From assembly GCA_914767715.1 (NCBI GenBank), contig OU612074.1, positions 13,132,062-13,196,061 on the forward strand: DNA of 64,000 bases. Direction: 5' to 3'. Made by a program: the position numbers and the translations under genes. Of the stretch, positions 39,001-50,900 are shown in pieces. Below the pieces are notes generated by a model. It was not told the DNA's origin, made no database searches, and saw only the letters and a program-made list of their open reading frames with translations. How positions within the stretch are numbered: position 1 is the stretch's first letter; each line of letters opens with the position of its first letter. The DNA is from Membranipora membranacea. Taxonomy: Eukaryota; Bryozoa; Gymnolaemata; Cheilostomatida; Membraniporidae.

Positions 39001-40479
39001 ACAATAATTACCAAAAAGTGGCAAGATATCAGTCAGGAAATACGACCATAGCATCAGAGAGTCAGTCAGATTGCTTGGGAATGTCGAAGCTTCACTTTCT
39101 GACGAAACATCAAAACAATACAACAAAGCTGCACAGCTGTACGGCTGTGTACAGTGGGATCGGATAGCATACGTAGCATAGAATAGAGGACACTGTGTGC
39201 TAAATACTGCCCCTTCACGCTCACCTTTAAACAAACCTAGCCTATATTGACAAGTATTTATGCTGGGGAGACCCACCCCCCCCCCCCCCCTATTATTAAA
39301 AGACTTCTCTGTCAAGACTCGGGCAGGGATAAAGCATATGAATGTATTTTAATCTTATATAATGGCACATTATTTACAGTGTTGTCTGTTCATAGTTTGT
39401 GAGAACACTACTCCTAAATTAACGGCATTTGTAACAGCAGACGCAATATGATTGGTTTAAGCCTTAACTAATGAGTCCAGCTAGTCTCTTTTTCTCAATT
39501 TCCTGTTAAAAAAAATCCACTTCTGTAGTCCTTCTTCAAACTAGTCTCCAGTCATCTGTAGTTTCACCTGTAGTCGTCCTATCACTACCATCTTGTTGTA
39601 GATGATTTCAGCAATTTGTCTCCTGCACTAGATTTTCATTCTCAGTTCAGCAACATGGCAGTGGAACGGGTCCCAAGAGGTGCCAATTCAAACTAAGACC
39701 AATTATTTACCTGTTGCTTTGAGTTTTACAGGTACCTGGAATAACAAGCATGTGATCTTTAGCCCACACCATCCAGCAAACACTTTTGACATAGCCATCT
39801 GGAGTGACAAGCATGTATACTCTTCCAATGTCCATGATCAACACCCCCCCCCCCCCCCATGGACATTATTGCCAAAGTATACATGCTTGTCGATGCCTGG
39901 CCCTATGACTTTTGGATGTGGGGTTTGTTTACATACGTCTACCATTTGTACCAGGTCCAGGGAAAGGAGTAGCCTGTCTTGACAAACTTTGAACAAAGCT
40001 TGACTAGTAACTGGCCGTTACCATAAGGCTGTAAGAATACTCGGAATCATTATGTATGTATGTAGCTATAAATAATAGCTATACAATTATACATGATACT
40101 AGCTAAACCTGTCTTGAAAGCATTAATTGTGGAGATCCCAGATCCTGTCTCCACCAACGGGCCCTCAAGAATAAAAAAAAACCTTGTGACATCTTCAAAT
40201 GAGAGAATCAATAACACTACGCTCACCTGACTTGATCACTGAAGAGCTTGTAACAACTGAAAACACAAGCCCAATGATGCAGCTGGTCCTGGTCTGAAAC
40301 CATGAGCTACGTGCCCACTAGACCACATCAAGAGCACATCCGGGCCAGCCAAATTTGTGTCATATGCTGAAGATGGAAATTTGTTTAGCTCCAAGCATCA
40401 GTGTTCATGAGAAGCAACTGATTGAACCAACAACTGATATAACCTGCAGCTTGGATAGTGGAAAATATAACTGAAACCT
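39001..40479. other. Gene-free stretch upstream of LINE relic
   Basis: Includes a C run at about 39279-39290 and an imperfect hairpin at 39805-39897 (GACAAGCATGTATACT against its inverse, around a second C run). A short WD40-like reading at 39732-39825 was noticed but is not supported by splice phase. Otherwise nothing. Confidence 0.45.
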
Positions 40480-41170
40480 GTGTATTTAACTTCAGCAAGG
40501 CCTTCGACAAGATAGATAAGTTTCCAGCTTGTCTCCTGTCTCATTGCTCATATTATGTTCCTTTTCTACATGCAATAATTAAATCATTAAGATTTTCTTT
40601 GAGCTTTTATGCAGATGATACTAGGCTATAGCATACAATTCTGCTAAAAACTAACAAACACTGCTGGAAGAAGTGATAAGACATCGGATTTTTTTTTTAA
40701 ATCCAGCTATAAACCTGGAATCAAGACTGGTACATGGAATTCCATCATTCAAAATGTGAGCACTGCATTACCTACTCCAAAAAAGGTAAACCCTGAGGCT
40801 GGAAATATAAAATACCTCGGCAGCATCACCTTGAACACCATGATCTACTAGAAAAATCATGTTGACAATATCACAGTTAAGGCCATTTGGTTCCATTTGA
40901 TGGCTCTGAAAATGTCTAAGTCACAGCATACCAGCTGTTAGTGAAGCCAGTCCTTAAATATGATTCCACAGCCTGGGATTCGATAACAGTCACAACAGCG
41001 TATCAGCCTGAACTTGTACAGATGAGCACCGTTGACGCTTGTCTGTGGCATCGATTGCTCTGATAAGTAAATAAGTGCAACTGGTATCATACAGAGTTTC
41101 AATATCCCTAAGCTCTCCAAGCAACGCAGTGATAGGCAACTGAGGAGTTTCACCCAATACCATCACACAA
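40480..41170 (+). mobile_element. Non-LTR reverse transcriptase relic
   Basis: Frames broken by several stops still show NFSKAFDKIDK (about 40490-40522), the catalytic YADDT box (40608-40622), IKYLGS and KNHVDNI (about 40810-40870), all in the order of a LINE reverse transcriptase. Old and non-functional. The 3' end is not clear. Confidence 0.75.
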
Positions 41171-41306
41171 ATCCCTCCGTCACACTATGAAACGGAATAC
41201 TAATTTACGAGAAATCAGGTTTCTCAAATCACAGCTTAAAAGCTGGATACTCAGAAGAAGTAGATAAATAAGCTTGGAGGGAGATTCTAGTCACTAGCAA
41301 AGCAAG

Positions 41307-41823
41307 TATAGACAGTTTTCTGAGCTCTTATTTATGCCTCAATTCGGAGTTGTCCTCCCTCCAGTTTGGTACTCTTAACCCACGCCGCATAGGAAAAACC
41401 TGCTGAAAGAGGGTTATATCGAAAACCGCTAATGTAAGGATAAAAATGATTTTTGTTTCAGAGTCTGCACCATTGAAAACCCTGTGAGACAGGGTTTCCA
41501 ATTCATTGGAGGCTTGAATGTTGATAAATCTTTATTTTGGTGCCGAAACTCATGAAAGATTCTGCCAAATTGTCCGCAAAACAGGAGGAAAATGTTATAA
41601 TTGACTATCCAAATACTATAATTATTTCCCAAACTATGTCCATATGAGTTTTCAATGTTGCAGATTCTTAATCAAAAATAATTTTTATCCTATTATAAGC
41701 GGTTTTCAAGATAACCCTCTTTTCAGCACGTTTTTCCTATGCGGCGTGGGTTAAAAGTACCAAACTGGAGAGAGGACAACTCAAAATTGAGGCCTAAATC
41801 AGAGCTCAGAAAACTGTCTATTA
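41307..41823. mobile_element. Fold-back element, about 175-bp arms
   Basis: The left arm starts TATAGACAGTTTTCTGAGCT, and the right arm ends with its inverse. The match extends through AACCCACGCCGCATAGG to about 41485 and 41648. The 160-bp centre is non-coding. It ends about 95 bp before the acceptor of the PEX7 first coding exon, so it lies in the 5' intron or promoter region. Confidence 0.85.
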
Positions 41824-41933
41824 AATGGTTGACTCAGGGATTGGCGATATGTTGCACCTTCAAGAAGAGGGAATTGTTAGCTAAAATTCACTGAGTGCTG
41901 GACTGTTTTTTTATTGTAGAAGCAAGTGCTGAT

Positions 41934-44900
41934 ATGAGGCGCATAAGAACAGAGAAGCGACACACCCATGACCTCGCTTTCTCACCATATCACCCTAATA
42001 AAGTGGCGTGTGCCACCGGGCAATTCTATGGTTTAGCAGGTAAGCAATACTTATTGCTGAAAGGAGCCAGCGGAGAGAGTTCTATAATAGGGATTCAGAC
42101 GGGTTTTTTGTATGTGTATTCAAAAATGCACATATACATGCATGCACCTTTGCATGTATGCACATATGCATGTATGCACATATAGACTTATTCAAATGTA
42201 TACACGTATGCACATATGCATGTATGCACATATTCATGTATTACCATATGCACGTATACACCGTATACATTTATGCATATATGCATTTAAGCATGTATGC
42301 AGATATGCATGTGTGCAAATATGATTCTATGCAGGTATGCACATATACACGCATGCACATATGCATGTATGGACATATGCTTGTATGGATATGTGTTTGT
42401 ATTTATGCATGTATGCACATATGCTCATATGCATGTATGAACATATACACACATGTACATATTCATGTATGCACATATGCATGTATGCACATATGCATAT
42501 ATACACATATGCATGGTTTTTTATCTCTCCAGAAACTACAAGTATGCGATGTATAATACTCCTAGTGCACTGTAGGCCGAGGTTTCATACTAAAACCTTG
42601 TCGTTGCTGACAAGCATTGGAATAAAAAAAAGACACGATTTCTGATAAATAAATCTCTCTATAAATAATGCTATTGATTACAGGTAGTGGTATGATCTAT
42701 GTGATCTCTTTGGGGGCGGAGCCTGATATACAAACATATCCATGGAGTGATAGCCTGTTCAGTCTAGCCTGGAGTGAAAAAAACTCAAATGTTATCATCA
42801 CTGGAGGTGGGGACGGTAACATACAAGTCTACGATATCACAAACAACAAGGTATAAGTCTGCGCGAGGACCTCCTCTTAGATTTTTGTCTGATTCTAACT
42901 TCCTATATAAGCTATATACTGTGTGGGTTGTACTCTCCTGCACAACATTCACTTATTTGAAATAAACATATAATTATTTAATGTATTATTAAATATTATT
43001 ATGTTTATGGAAATAGGTCAAGGTCCATGTGAAACTATCATATTCCAGTGTACAGTAGCAGTACCTGAGATGTTTTGAGAGAAGTTTTAGTTGATGTACG
43101 TCACTTACGCCTTGATACTTTCGCTAAACACTGTAGGATAGAAGGACGTTGCAGGGAAAAGCCATTTCACAAATTTTAGCAGCCATGGTCTTAGGCAGTC
43201 TGTAGCATAAAATACATTAGCAAACTTTATTACACAGTGCCTGACCTGCAACTCCAAGAATAATGGCGTCTGGCCTTGGAATGATAAGATACCATCTATG
43301 CATTTGTGTGGGGGGGGGGAGGGGGATGTTGAGATGACAAGAGTTTAAGGGGCTCATACCAGGATAGACAGTAATTTAGCTTGAATGGAAGCACTCGTTT
43401 TGCATTTTTGATCCAACATCCTCCATACACTATAGAAGTAAAGTCGAAACCGGATTATGTTGTTACTAATTTCAAATACCTGGCCAGGATAAAACTTGCA
43501 ATCTCTATCAATAACGGTGTGACCAAGTTTTACCTGCGAATCTATAAATCATAGAAAAAAGACGTTTATGTAATTTATTGATACCAGTACCATGTGACCT
43601 GGTTTGTTTATATAATATACACAGCTACCACATGCAGAGAGCTACACTGTTAACAGCCCTGTTACCAATGGCTATAGATATATTAGCTGTTGTGCGCACT
43701 TGTTTAAGCTTTTCGTTTTGGATCAATTGAATTTTCTAAAAACAATGATTCAAATTTGGAAATATTTGGCCGAGATGTGTAAGGTTTTGATAGCTTGGTC
43801 AGTTGAATTTTGTGGTGGTTGAGATTGTTTCCTAACCTTCTGCAGTAAAACATGAATAGCACAGTTAAATTATTTCTTCAACATGCAATGAAGCCTTTTT
43901 GCTGGCAAATCAATTCAACCAGTCAATATATACTTATCTCTAAAACAATCGCTTGTAGGCAATACAAGGCATGTCAGAAATCACCGAGATGTATACCAAT
44001 GTTTGACCAAAGACTGGTCATTTAGAAGACACCATTAGAGAGTGGATCTCCGATTATAGAGTCAATCTCATATGTATCTTCTTCAGTTAGATGGTTAGAG
44101 TCAATATCTTCCTAGTATTTAACAACTTCACTCCGCTAATCCTGAGATTATTAAGCTCTGTGGTTAAGTTTGAAGTTTGAAGAGTGTTTATTGCCTAAAT
44201 TCTAATATCCATCCTGTGATAGGTTGATAACATTGAATGTACAGCACATACATGGAAAAATAAAAATAAAAGGAGTCTGAGCTGCATTAGTTAAAAAATC
44301 GCATATAAAATTCAAAAAAGGTATTTTGTCTTTTGGTTGTTCTACACTTGGATGGCCTATATTTATCTATTTTTGCTCTACGAGCAGATGTTCTGTTTGT
44401 GTTCATTTTAATACGAGAGTTCAAGGGGTGATTATCATTGTCAGCTATTCTAGTGAAATGTTCACTGCAAGTGGTGTGCAGGAATGTTGTGATGGGTGGC
44501 AGTGCTAGATGGTCCAGCCTCTGCTCGTAGTTGTCAGAGAATGGCAGCACAATCCGAGTAGCAGAGCGCTGGATCCTCTCGAGTCGTGCTTTATCGGTGT
44601 CTGATAGTAGATTATACCATGCAGGGCAGGCGTAGGAGATTATAGACTTAATGTTAGCTATATAGAAGGTTCTGAGGCCATCACTATCCATGGCCATGCG
44701 TTTTAGCAGTCTCATCAAGTATAATCGTTGAGAGCATTTAGATATAATATAGTCAACATGATTGCTGAAAGTTAGTGTGTTGTCAATGAATACGCCTAAA
44801 AACTTGGTATGCTCAGAGGGAGAGATAAAGAGGTTATCATCTCCATAGGATATACCAAGGTGCATAGCAGGTTTGTTTGTAAAAGCTGCATTCAGTATCA

Positions 44901-47900
44901 CAGTTTTGCTGGAATTCAAAATCATGCTGTTTTGCTCAGACCAGGTGTTTGCTAACAGTATTGCATCAGATATGTTCTCAGTGGATGGATCAACGATAGG
45001 CTTATAAAAGGTTGTATCATCAACATAAATTAGCCAAAGGATGGGGCCCAGTAACCTCGTGTAGGTACTTAGCATGCATTTTCAATCAGAGATTTTACGC
45101 AAAATGTTGGTTGATGTGAATTTATCATATTTTATTTATTAGTCAGTATCACTACCTATGCCTTGATAGCCTGTGAAATGTTACCAGGAGCTATATAATT
45201 GGGGAAAGGGGGCAACACCCGGAGACATAAAACAAAGCTCTGCACTTGTTAATATCGATTGCGGTGCTGGATATTGGCGAAAGCTCTAAAAAACAATTCT
45301 GTTCTGCCTGATGGTGGAGCTTTGCAACACCTCCTAATACCTACTACTGTTTGATCACTGACTCGAATGAGGCAGATGAATTGAAAGATGTTGAATATCC
45401 AACCATTACAAAAGTCCAAAATCTTTGGAATATTATTGGATTTGATAAATGAAACATCCTCGTATATTATCATAAATAATAAACAATATTATGTTTGAGG
45501 CAGCACAAGTTTATTCAAATATAAAATTTGAGCAACAAGTTTTCCTCAATGACAGTTAAAGGCAAGTAGATTGTTTGAGGTGTGTCAGTGTCTTGTGGAG
45601 GTATGTCTGTGTTGAAGGCGGGTTGATGATTATGTATTCCTAGAAGCCATGGGTCAATCCGTATATATGATAAGAGCTCCTTTCGTGCGATCCTCCATGC
45701 CTCAAATAAAATCACAATATCTCATAATCATCGAGTACAAATCACAATCCCTAATCAAAGGTTGTATAAAATCATAGATTAGTCATAGTTTAGGATTTGA
45801 TAGCTGGATATAGTTTCAACAGCAACTATTTTTGCTGCGGTTAACAAATATTCATAGCCTGAGGCATGAGGCAGTAATAAAAAAATTAGTTTATCCAAAT
45901 TAGGGTCAGTTTCACTATTATAAAATCCCCGGCTGTAGTTTAAAGATTAAAGATTTATGAAATATCTTGTTTTGAAGAGAACGAATAAAATTGAGCGAAG
46001 CAATAGTCTGAATTGACAGTTTCTATATACATTGTGATTAAAGTGGGCTAAATAAACTCTCATTTAAACGAAGATGAAGATAGGCCGTCCAGCAGACAAT
46101 CTGGACTCCACAATCAAATAACCAAACATCGACACTCAGAGACAGTCAGAGACAGTCAGAGACACTCAGAGACAGTCAGAGACAGTCAGAGACAGTCAGA
46201 GACAGTCAGAGACAGGCAGAGACAGGCAGGTTGTGGTACTCACTTAAAGTCATGACAAGTTGTTAGCGACACCACAGCGACTCCAGCTAATATAAGCAGG
46301 GGAACCAGAATAGCCACAACCATACTGTGCAAAACTAGGTTCTCTCTCCAAGTGAGCAGATCGATTTGGTTGTTTTGGTTAGTTATTAGAACTAAGAGAT
46401 ATATTATAACATGTGCAGAGACTATGATCTCTGGAATGTATCTGTAAGGGATATTAATATTAAGTAACCATGGAGATATTAGATTTATTAACATCCATTC
46501 GGTAACTAAACCTGTGATATATGATCTATGAAATATATCTGTTATTTCATGCTAGAACCCATGGGTCAAACCATGGAGCAACAGCCTGTTACTTCTTGGT
46601 TTAACTGCTTTTAAAATGAATTAAGTTACATTATTTTATTTGTGACAATCGATTTAGGGTTTACTCACTGGTAATTTCTTCAGTCTATTTTTACTAAATG
46701 TTGAAAATCTTCTGTCAGTCCAAGAAAAAGATCCACAAGTTCACGATACTTAATGTGTAGCAAGTATTTCATTACAAAGGCAATCTATAACGTAGTAAGA
46801 AAGTGAGTAGTAAGAGGCAAATTTAAAGTGAAGACAATCATTTAGGTTTACATATTCTGGAGCTTTTCATACGCATTTTGCTTTCTTACCTTCTAGGGAC
46901 CAGTAAAAGTGATACAAGCTCATACTAAAGAAGTATCGGGTCTAAACTGGTGTCAGACAAGAATAAACAGTCATCTATTCCTCTCCTGCTCATGGGATAA
47001 CTCTATCAAACTAGTAAGTAATCATCGGTACATGGGATAACTGTATCCAACTAGTAAGTAATCATCGGTACATGGGATAACTCTATCAAACTAGTAAGTA
47101 ATTATCGGTAGAATCTGGAGTTTTCAGAGCTATATTTAGCTATGATATAGCGAGTCTTATTCAGGTTAGGACTTCTCTCATCATATTGGCCACATAGATT
47201 TGAAAACTGGGCTGATGTTAAAAGGCACGGAAAAACTGAGTATTTAGTCCAATATAGCGTCAGAGCCCCATATCCTAGCACCTTTAATACTAAGCAATTT
47301 GTAGTTGCGAATATGTATATTATACATGTACCACTATTATTAGTAACATAGGTATGCGAAAATATATGTTGTTATTTATTAATAATGAGTTTATACAGAG
47401 TATGTTATCACATATCATAACAGTGGAACGGTGAGAGAATAGAGCCTATCACAGACATACCACAAGCTCATAACAATCTTATATATGAAGTTAAATCATC
47501 TCCCCTGTCACCTGGAGTTTTCTCCTCCTGCTCAGGTAAATATATACACCTACACCTAGAACAAGTTTAATCCAATTTCCTGCATTACTGTTGCTCTCTT
47601 CCACTGGTCACGCCGTGATGCCGTGCGGCCTGACCAGTGGATTGGGAGCAACTCGGAATGCAGGCAAATGGACCAAACTTGGTCTAACCTACACCTGTAA
47701 TATGTTGAGTGAACCACCAAGATTTTGAAGTTATGTTGTAATGAATTAAACATATTTATGTCAAATCTGGACCTGTTATATTTGGGCGGCGGCAATGCAA
47801 TTATCAAACTCTCTTTTGAAAATGAGTGTTTTATAATGTAATGCCACTTACTCGCATGCAGCCGTCCGAGCACTTATACTAATTTTGAACAAATCATAAG

Positions 47901-50900
47901 CCATCACCTGTTCCTGGTCCGGTTCTCAGCATCTTTTTGAACCAGGCTGCCAAATACCTGACATTCACTTTCATCTTAGACTTAGTCAGCCTGGTTTATA
48001 TTGCGTCTTATGCCTGACATTGCATAAGAGTGTTTAAAATAGGCGGTGTCAGCCAAGAACAAAGAGATCCCGTGATTAGGATTTGAACCGGTCACCTAAT
48101 AATGTCTATGATATACCACTACAGTCAGGGTTACTGATTGTAAGTAAACTGCCGAAAATGGAAAAATAATTAGCATTCAGACTTATCCCACAGCGATCTG
48201 TACCCTGGTCCCTGGGGCACTTTTTGATAAGATAAAGCAACAGTATCTATATAAATAGACCTTAGTGCTCATATTTAGTTCAGCTCCCTGTTAGTGACTT
48301 TCTATTACCACCTGCCCACTAGGTTGGTGACATTTGTGACATTGTATTGCAAAGGCACTGTACCCATACAACAGATATTGTCAAAGTTCTGTACTTAATC
48401 ACTTAGAAATAACTAGATCTTGATGTTTATTATTATATTTTTAATCTACAGAACTTGCACTATTCTTTTTTCACCCTGAAAACCTATTTTTATAGTTTAT
48501 CTCTGTATTGATCTCTCCTTATATTGATTTTTCTGTATCTCAATTGATTTTAGGAGATGGTTGTATAAAGATATGGGATATGAATTCACATAACCGACTA
48601 GCCTTAGAGTGGAGAGCCCACGACTCGGCTGAGGTTCTATCTACAGACTGGAGTAAATATGATCAGGTGTGTGGGTGAGAAGTAACTAGAAATCCTGCAA
48701 GTTCATGTAGATGACTGTGAGTCCAGTCTTAACTGTACTGCAATTGCCTTCAACATGGAGTTAAAGTAAAATGTTAGCTCCATATTCCCGATGATATCAT
48801 CACAGGATCTTTAAAACTTGAAGGTTTCGTGATAATTCTAGACCTTTGAGGAAAGATAATGATGAGTTATCAACCTCACCATGTATAAACTGATCGTTTT
48901 TTATTGCAACTTTGTTGGTGAATTCAATAGGCATACTCGCATACACGCATACATGCATACATGCATACATGCATACATGCATACATGCATACATGCATAC
49001 ATGCATACATGCATACATGCATACATGCATACATGCATCGGCCTTCTATGATGGCTGAAGTTATTGTTAATATTTCTAAGGAGAAAATTGAGCAATAATC
49101 AACCAATAGGTATAAATATACTCTCTAGAGGAAAATATACCTCTTCAAAAGATCTGGTCGCTGGACAAATTGTTTATCATCATTCAATTTTTATGATAAG
49201 TGGATTTTCACCCTCAAATCATTTTGTTAAAACATACCCGTATTCACAGATCACCTATACGTGGGAAGTCAGTAGCATGAAGTCATTGCACTATCATATT
49301 GATATCTAAGTACATATTCTATAATATGTTATATATATGCATAGTGTATTATATATATATATCATGTATAGATATGTATATTGTAGAATATATTAGCTAC
49401 TTCAGGAACAGATGGACTGGTAAAAGTATGGGATACACGTAATACTAATATGCCTGTCTGTGTCCTGGTCGGACATTCCTACGCTGTCAGGAGAGTAAAG
49501 TTCTCTCCATACATTCCGAGTTGTCTTCTCTCAGCTTCTTATGACTTCTCTGTAAAGTAAGTCTGCCTCCATTCAGGCCATATGCATAAAAATCTGCATC
49601 TGATCTGAATCTTGATCTGGGGGGTCTTTCAATTAGAATAAGCGTTGCTTCACTAAAGCAAATTATCACTATCACATCGCTCAAAATTATCACTGACTTG
49701 GACTTTCAATCAGACAACATTGTTTTCAAAATCCTCACAAAGAATGTATTTAGTTTCAATGAGTGAGCGATTTCTGTGCGAGACCCTCGCAGGTATCACT
49801 CACTCATTGAGTGTACAATCAGATTGTGATTTTGGCTGTTTGAGATTGAAAAACCCCCTGGATGACATCAAATATATACTCAACAAATTATTGTATACTG
49901 TTGTAGAAGTTACCTCCAGTTTGTCAATATGATGGAGAAGATCGTTTTTCAGCCATATGTCGTCTTTTCATAACTTATGATGATAAATTCCCCTCCACTA
50001 TAATCCCTAAGCTGTAATACAGAGCAGTGAGGCAACAGATTACAGTTTTTCGCCTTTCCACCTTAATTTGGAGAGGGCCAGTGAAACTCTGCTTCTCCAA
50101 TCTCAATCTCGTTCAGTGTTGTTGAATGTAAAATAAGCAACATAGCCTACTCGGAATAGAATATGCGGAGGGACGTTTGTGCTGCTGGTTTTGATATTTG
50201 TTTTTCATGGCAGCTGTGTATAAAATGAAAAACAATTGTCATGTAATGATATGAATTTAATTACCTGTCATTACCTCTGCAAGGAGCATCCTTCAGCCTT
50301 ATATCATAGTGCTTCAGGGAATCAGATTAGTTTTTGATATGCTATGGAGTATGTCAAAGTACCCTAGTTGTCTTACAAGCAAAATTTTTGGCAGTTTTCT
50401 TAATATCAGCAACCCGCGATAGCTCAGTTATATCAGCAACCCGCGATAGCTCAGTTATATCAGCATCCCGCGATAGCTCAGTTATATCAGCAACCCGCGA
50501 TAGCTCAGTTAGTAGAACGCAGGACTGTAAAGGTAGAACATAGACATCCTTAGGTCACAGGTTCAAATGCGGTTCGCAGGATCTTTTTGAACCTGCTATT
50601 CATTCTCATCATATACTGAGTCAGCAGTCAGTCAACCTTGGATATATTATGTCCTCTTATTGTATCCCTGGTCGGTGTGAGATTCTCCAATTTTTATCAA
50701 CCGAATCCATCATGCTTGGTGCGTAAGAAGGTAGGGGGTTGTGTGTCTGTTGTTGTATTATAAAAATAATGAGTTGTCCCCTCTCAATGACAACAGGACA
50801 TCCAAATTCATTAGTCTTGGAATAAAAGTCTTAGTTCTGCATCACTATTCTCGGCGAATTTCAGACTGGACATCGTTTAATGTACATCATAACAGGAACC

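Larger units (their letters stand above)
42005..46740 (+). repeat. Segmental duplication, right copy (inside PEX7)
   Basis: Counterpart of 31990-36375, running from PEX7 exon 1 through most of intron 2. It differs by a TGCACATATGCATG-type microsatellite, a LINE insertion, a 10-bp tandem repeat and lack of the 330-bp element. Confidence 0.85.

Noticed and set aside
39732-39830. A WD40-like peptide (HVIFSPHHPANTFDIAIWSD) that could be an extra PEX7 exon
   Set aside because: PEX7 exons 1-8 already form a full-length protein with matching phases; this stretch ends in a hairpin and C run and no donor fits. Kept as a curiosity, possibly an old exon copy.
42112-42645. Met/Cys/His/Ala-rich ORFs
   Set aside because: By-products of the TGCACATATG microsatellite inside PEX7 intron 1.
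48931-49038. CRISPR-like array
   Set aside because: A simple 8-bp microsatellite with no unique spacers, in an animal intron.
50494-50581. A functional tRNA-Tyr gene
   Set aside because: D- and T-stem mismatches and the shared downstream body point to a repeat head or pseudogene, though it is listed as tRNA-like.
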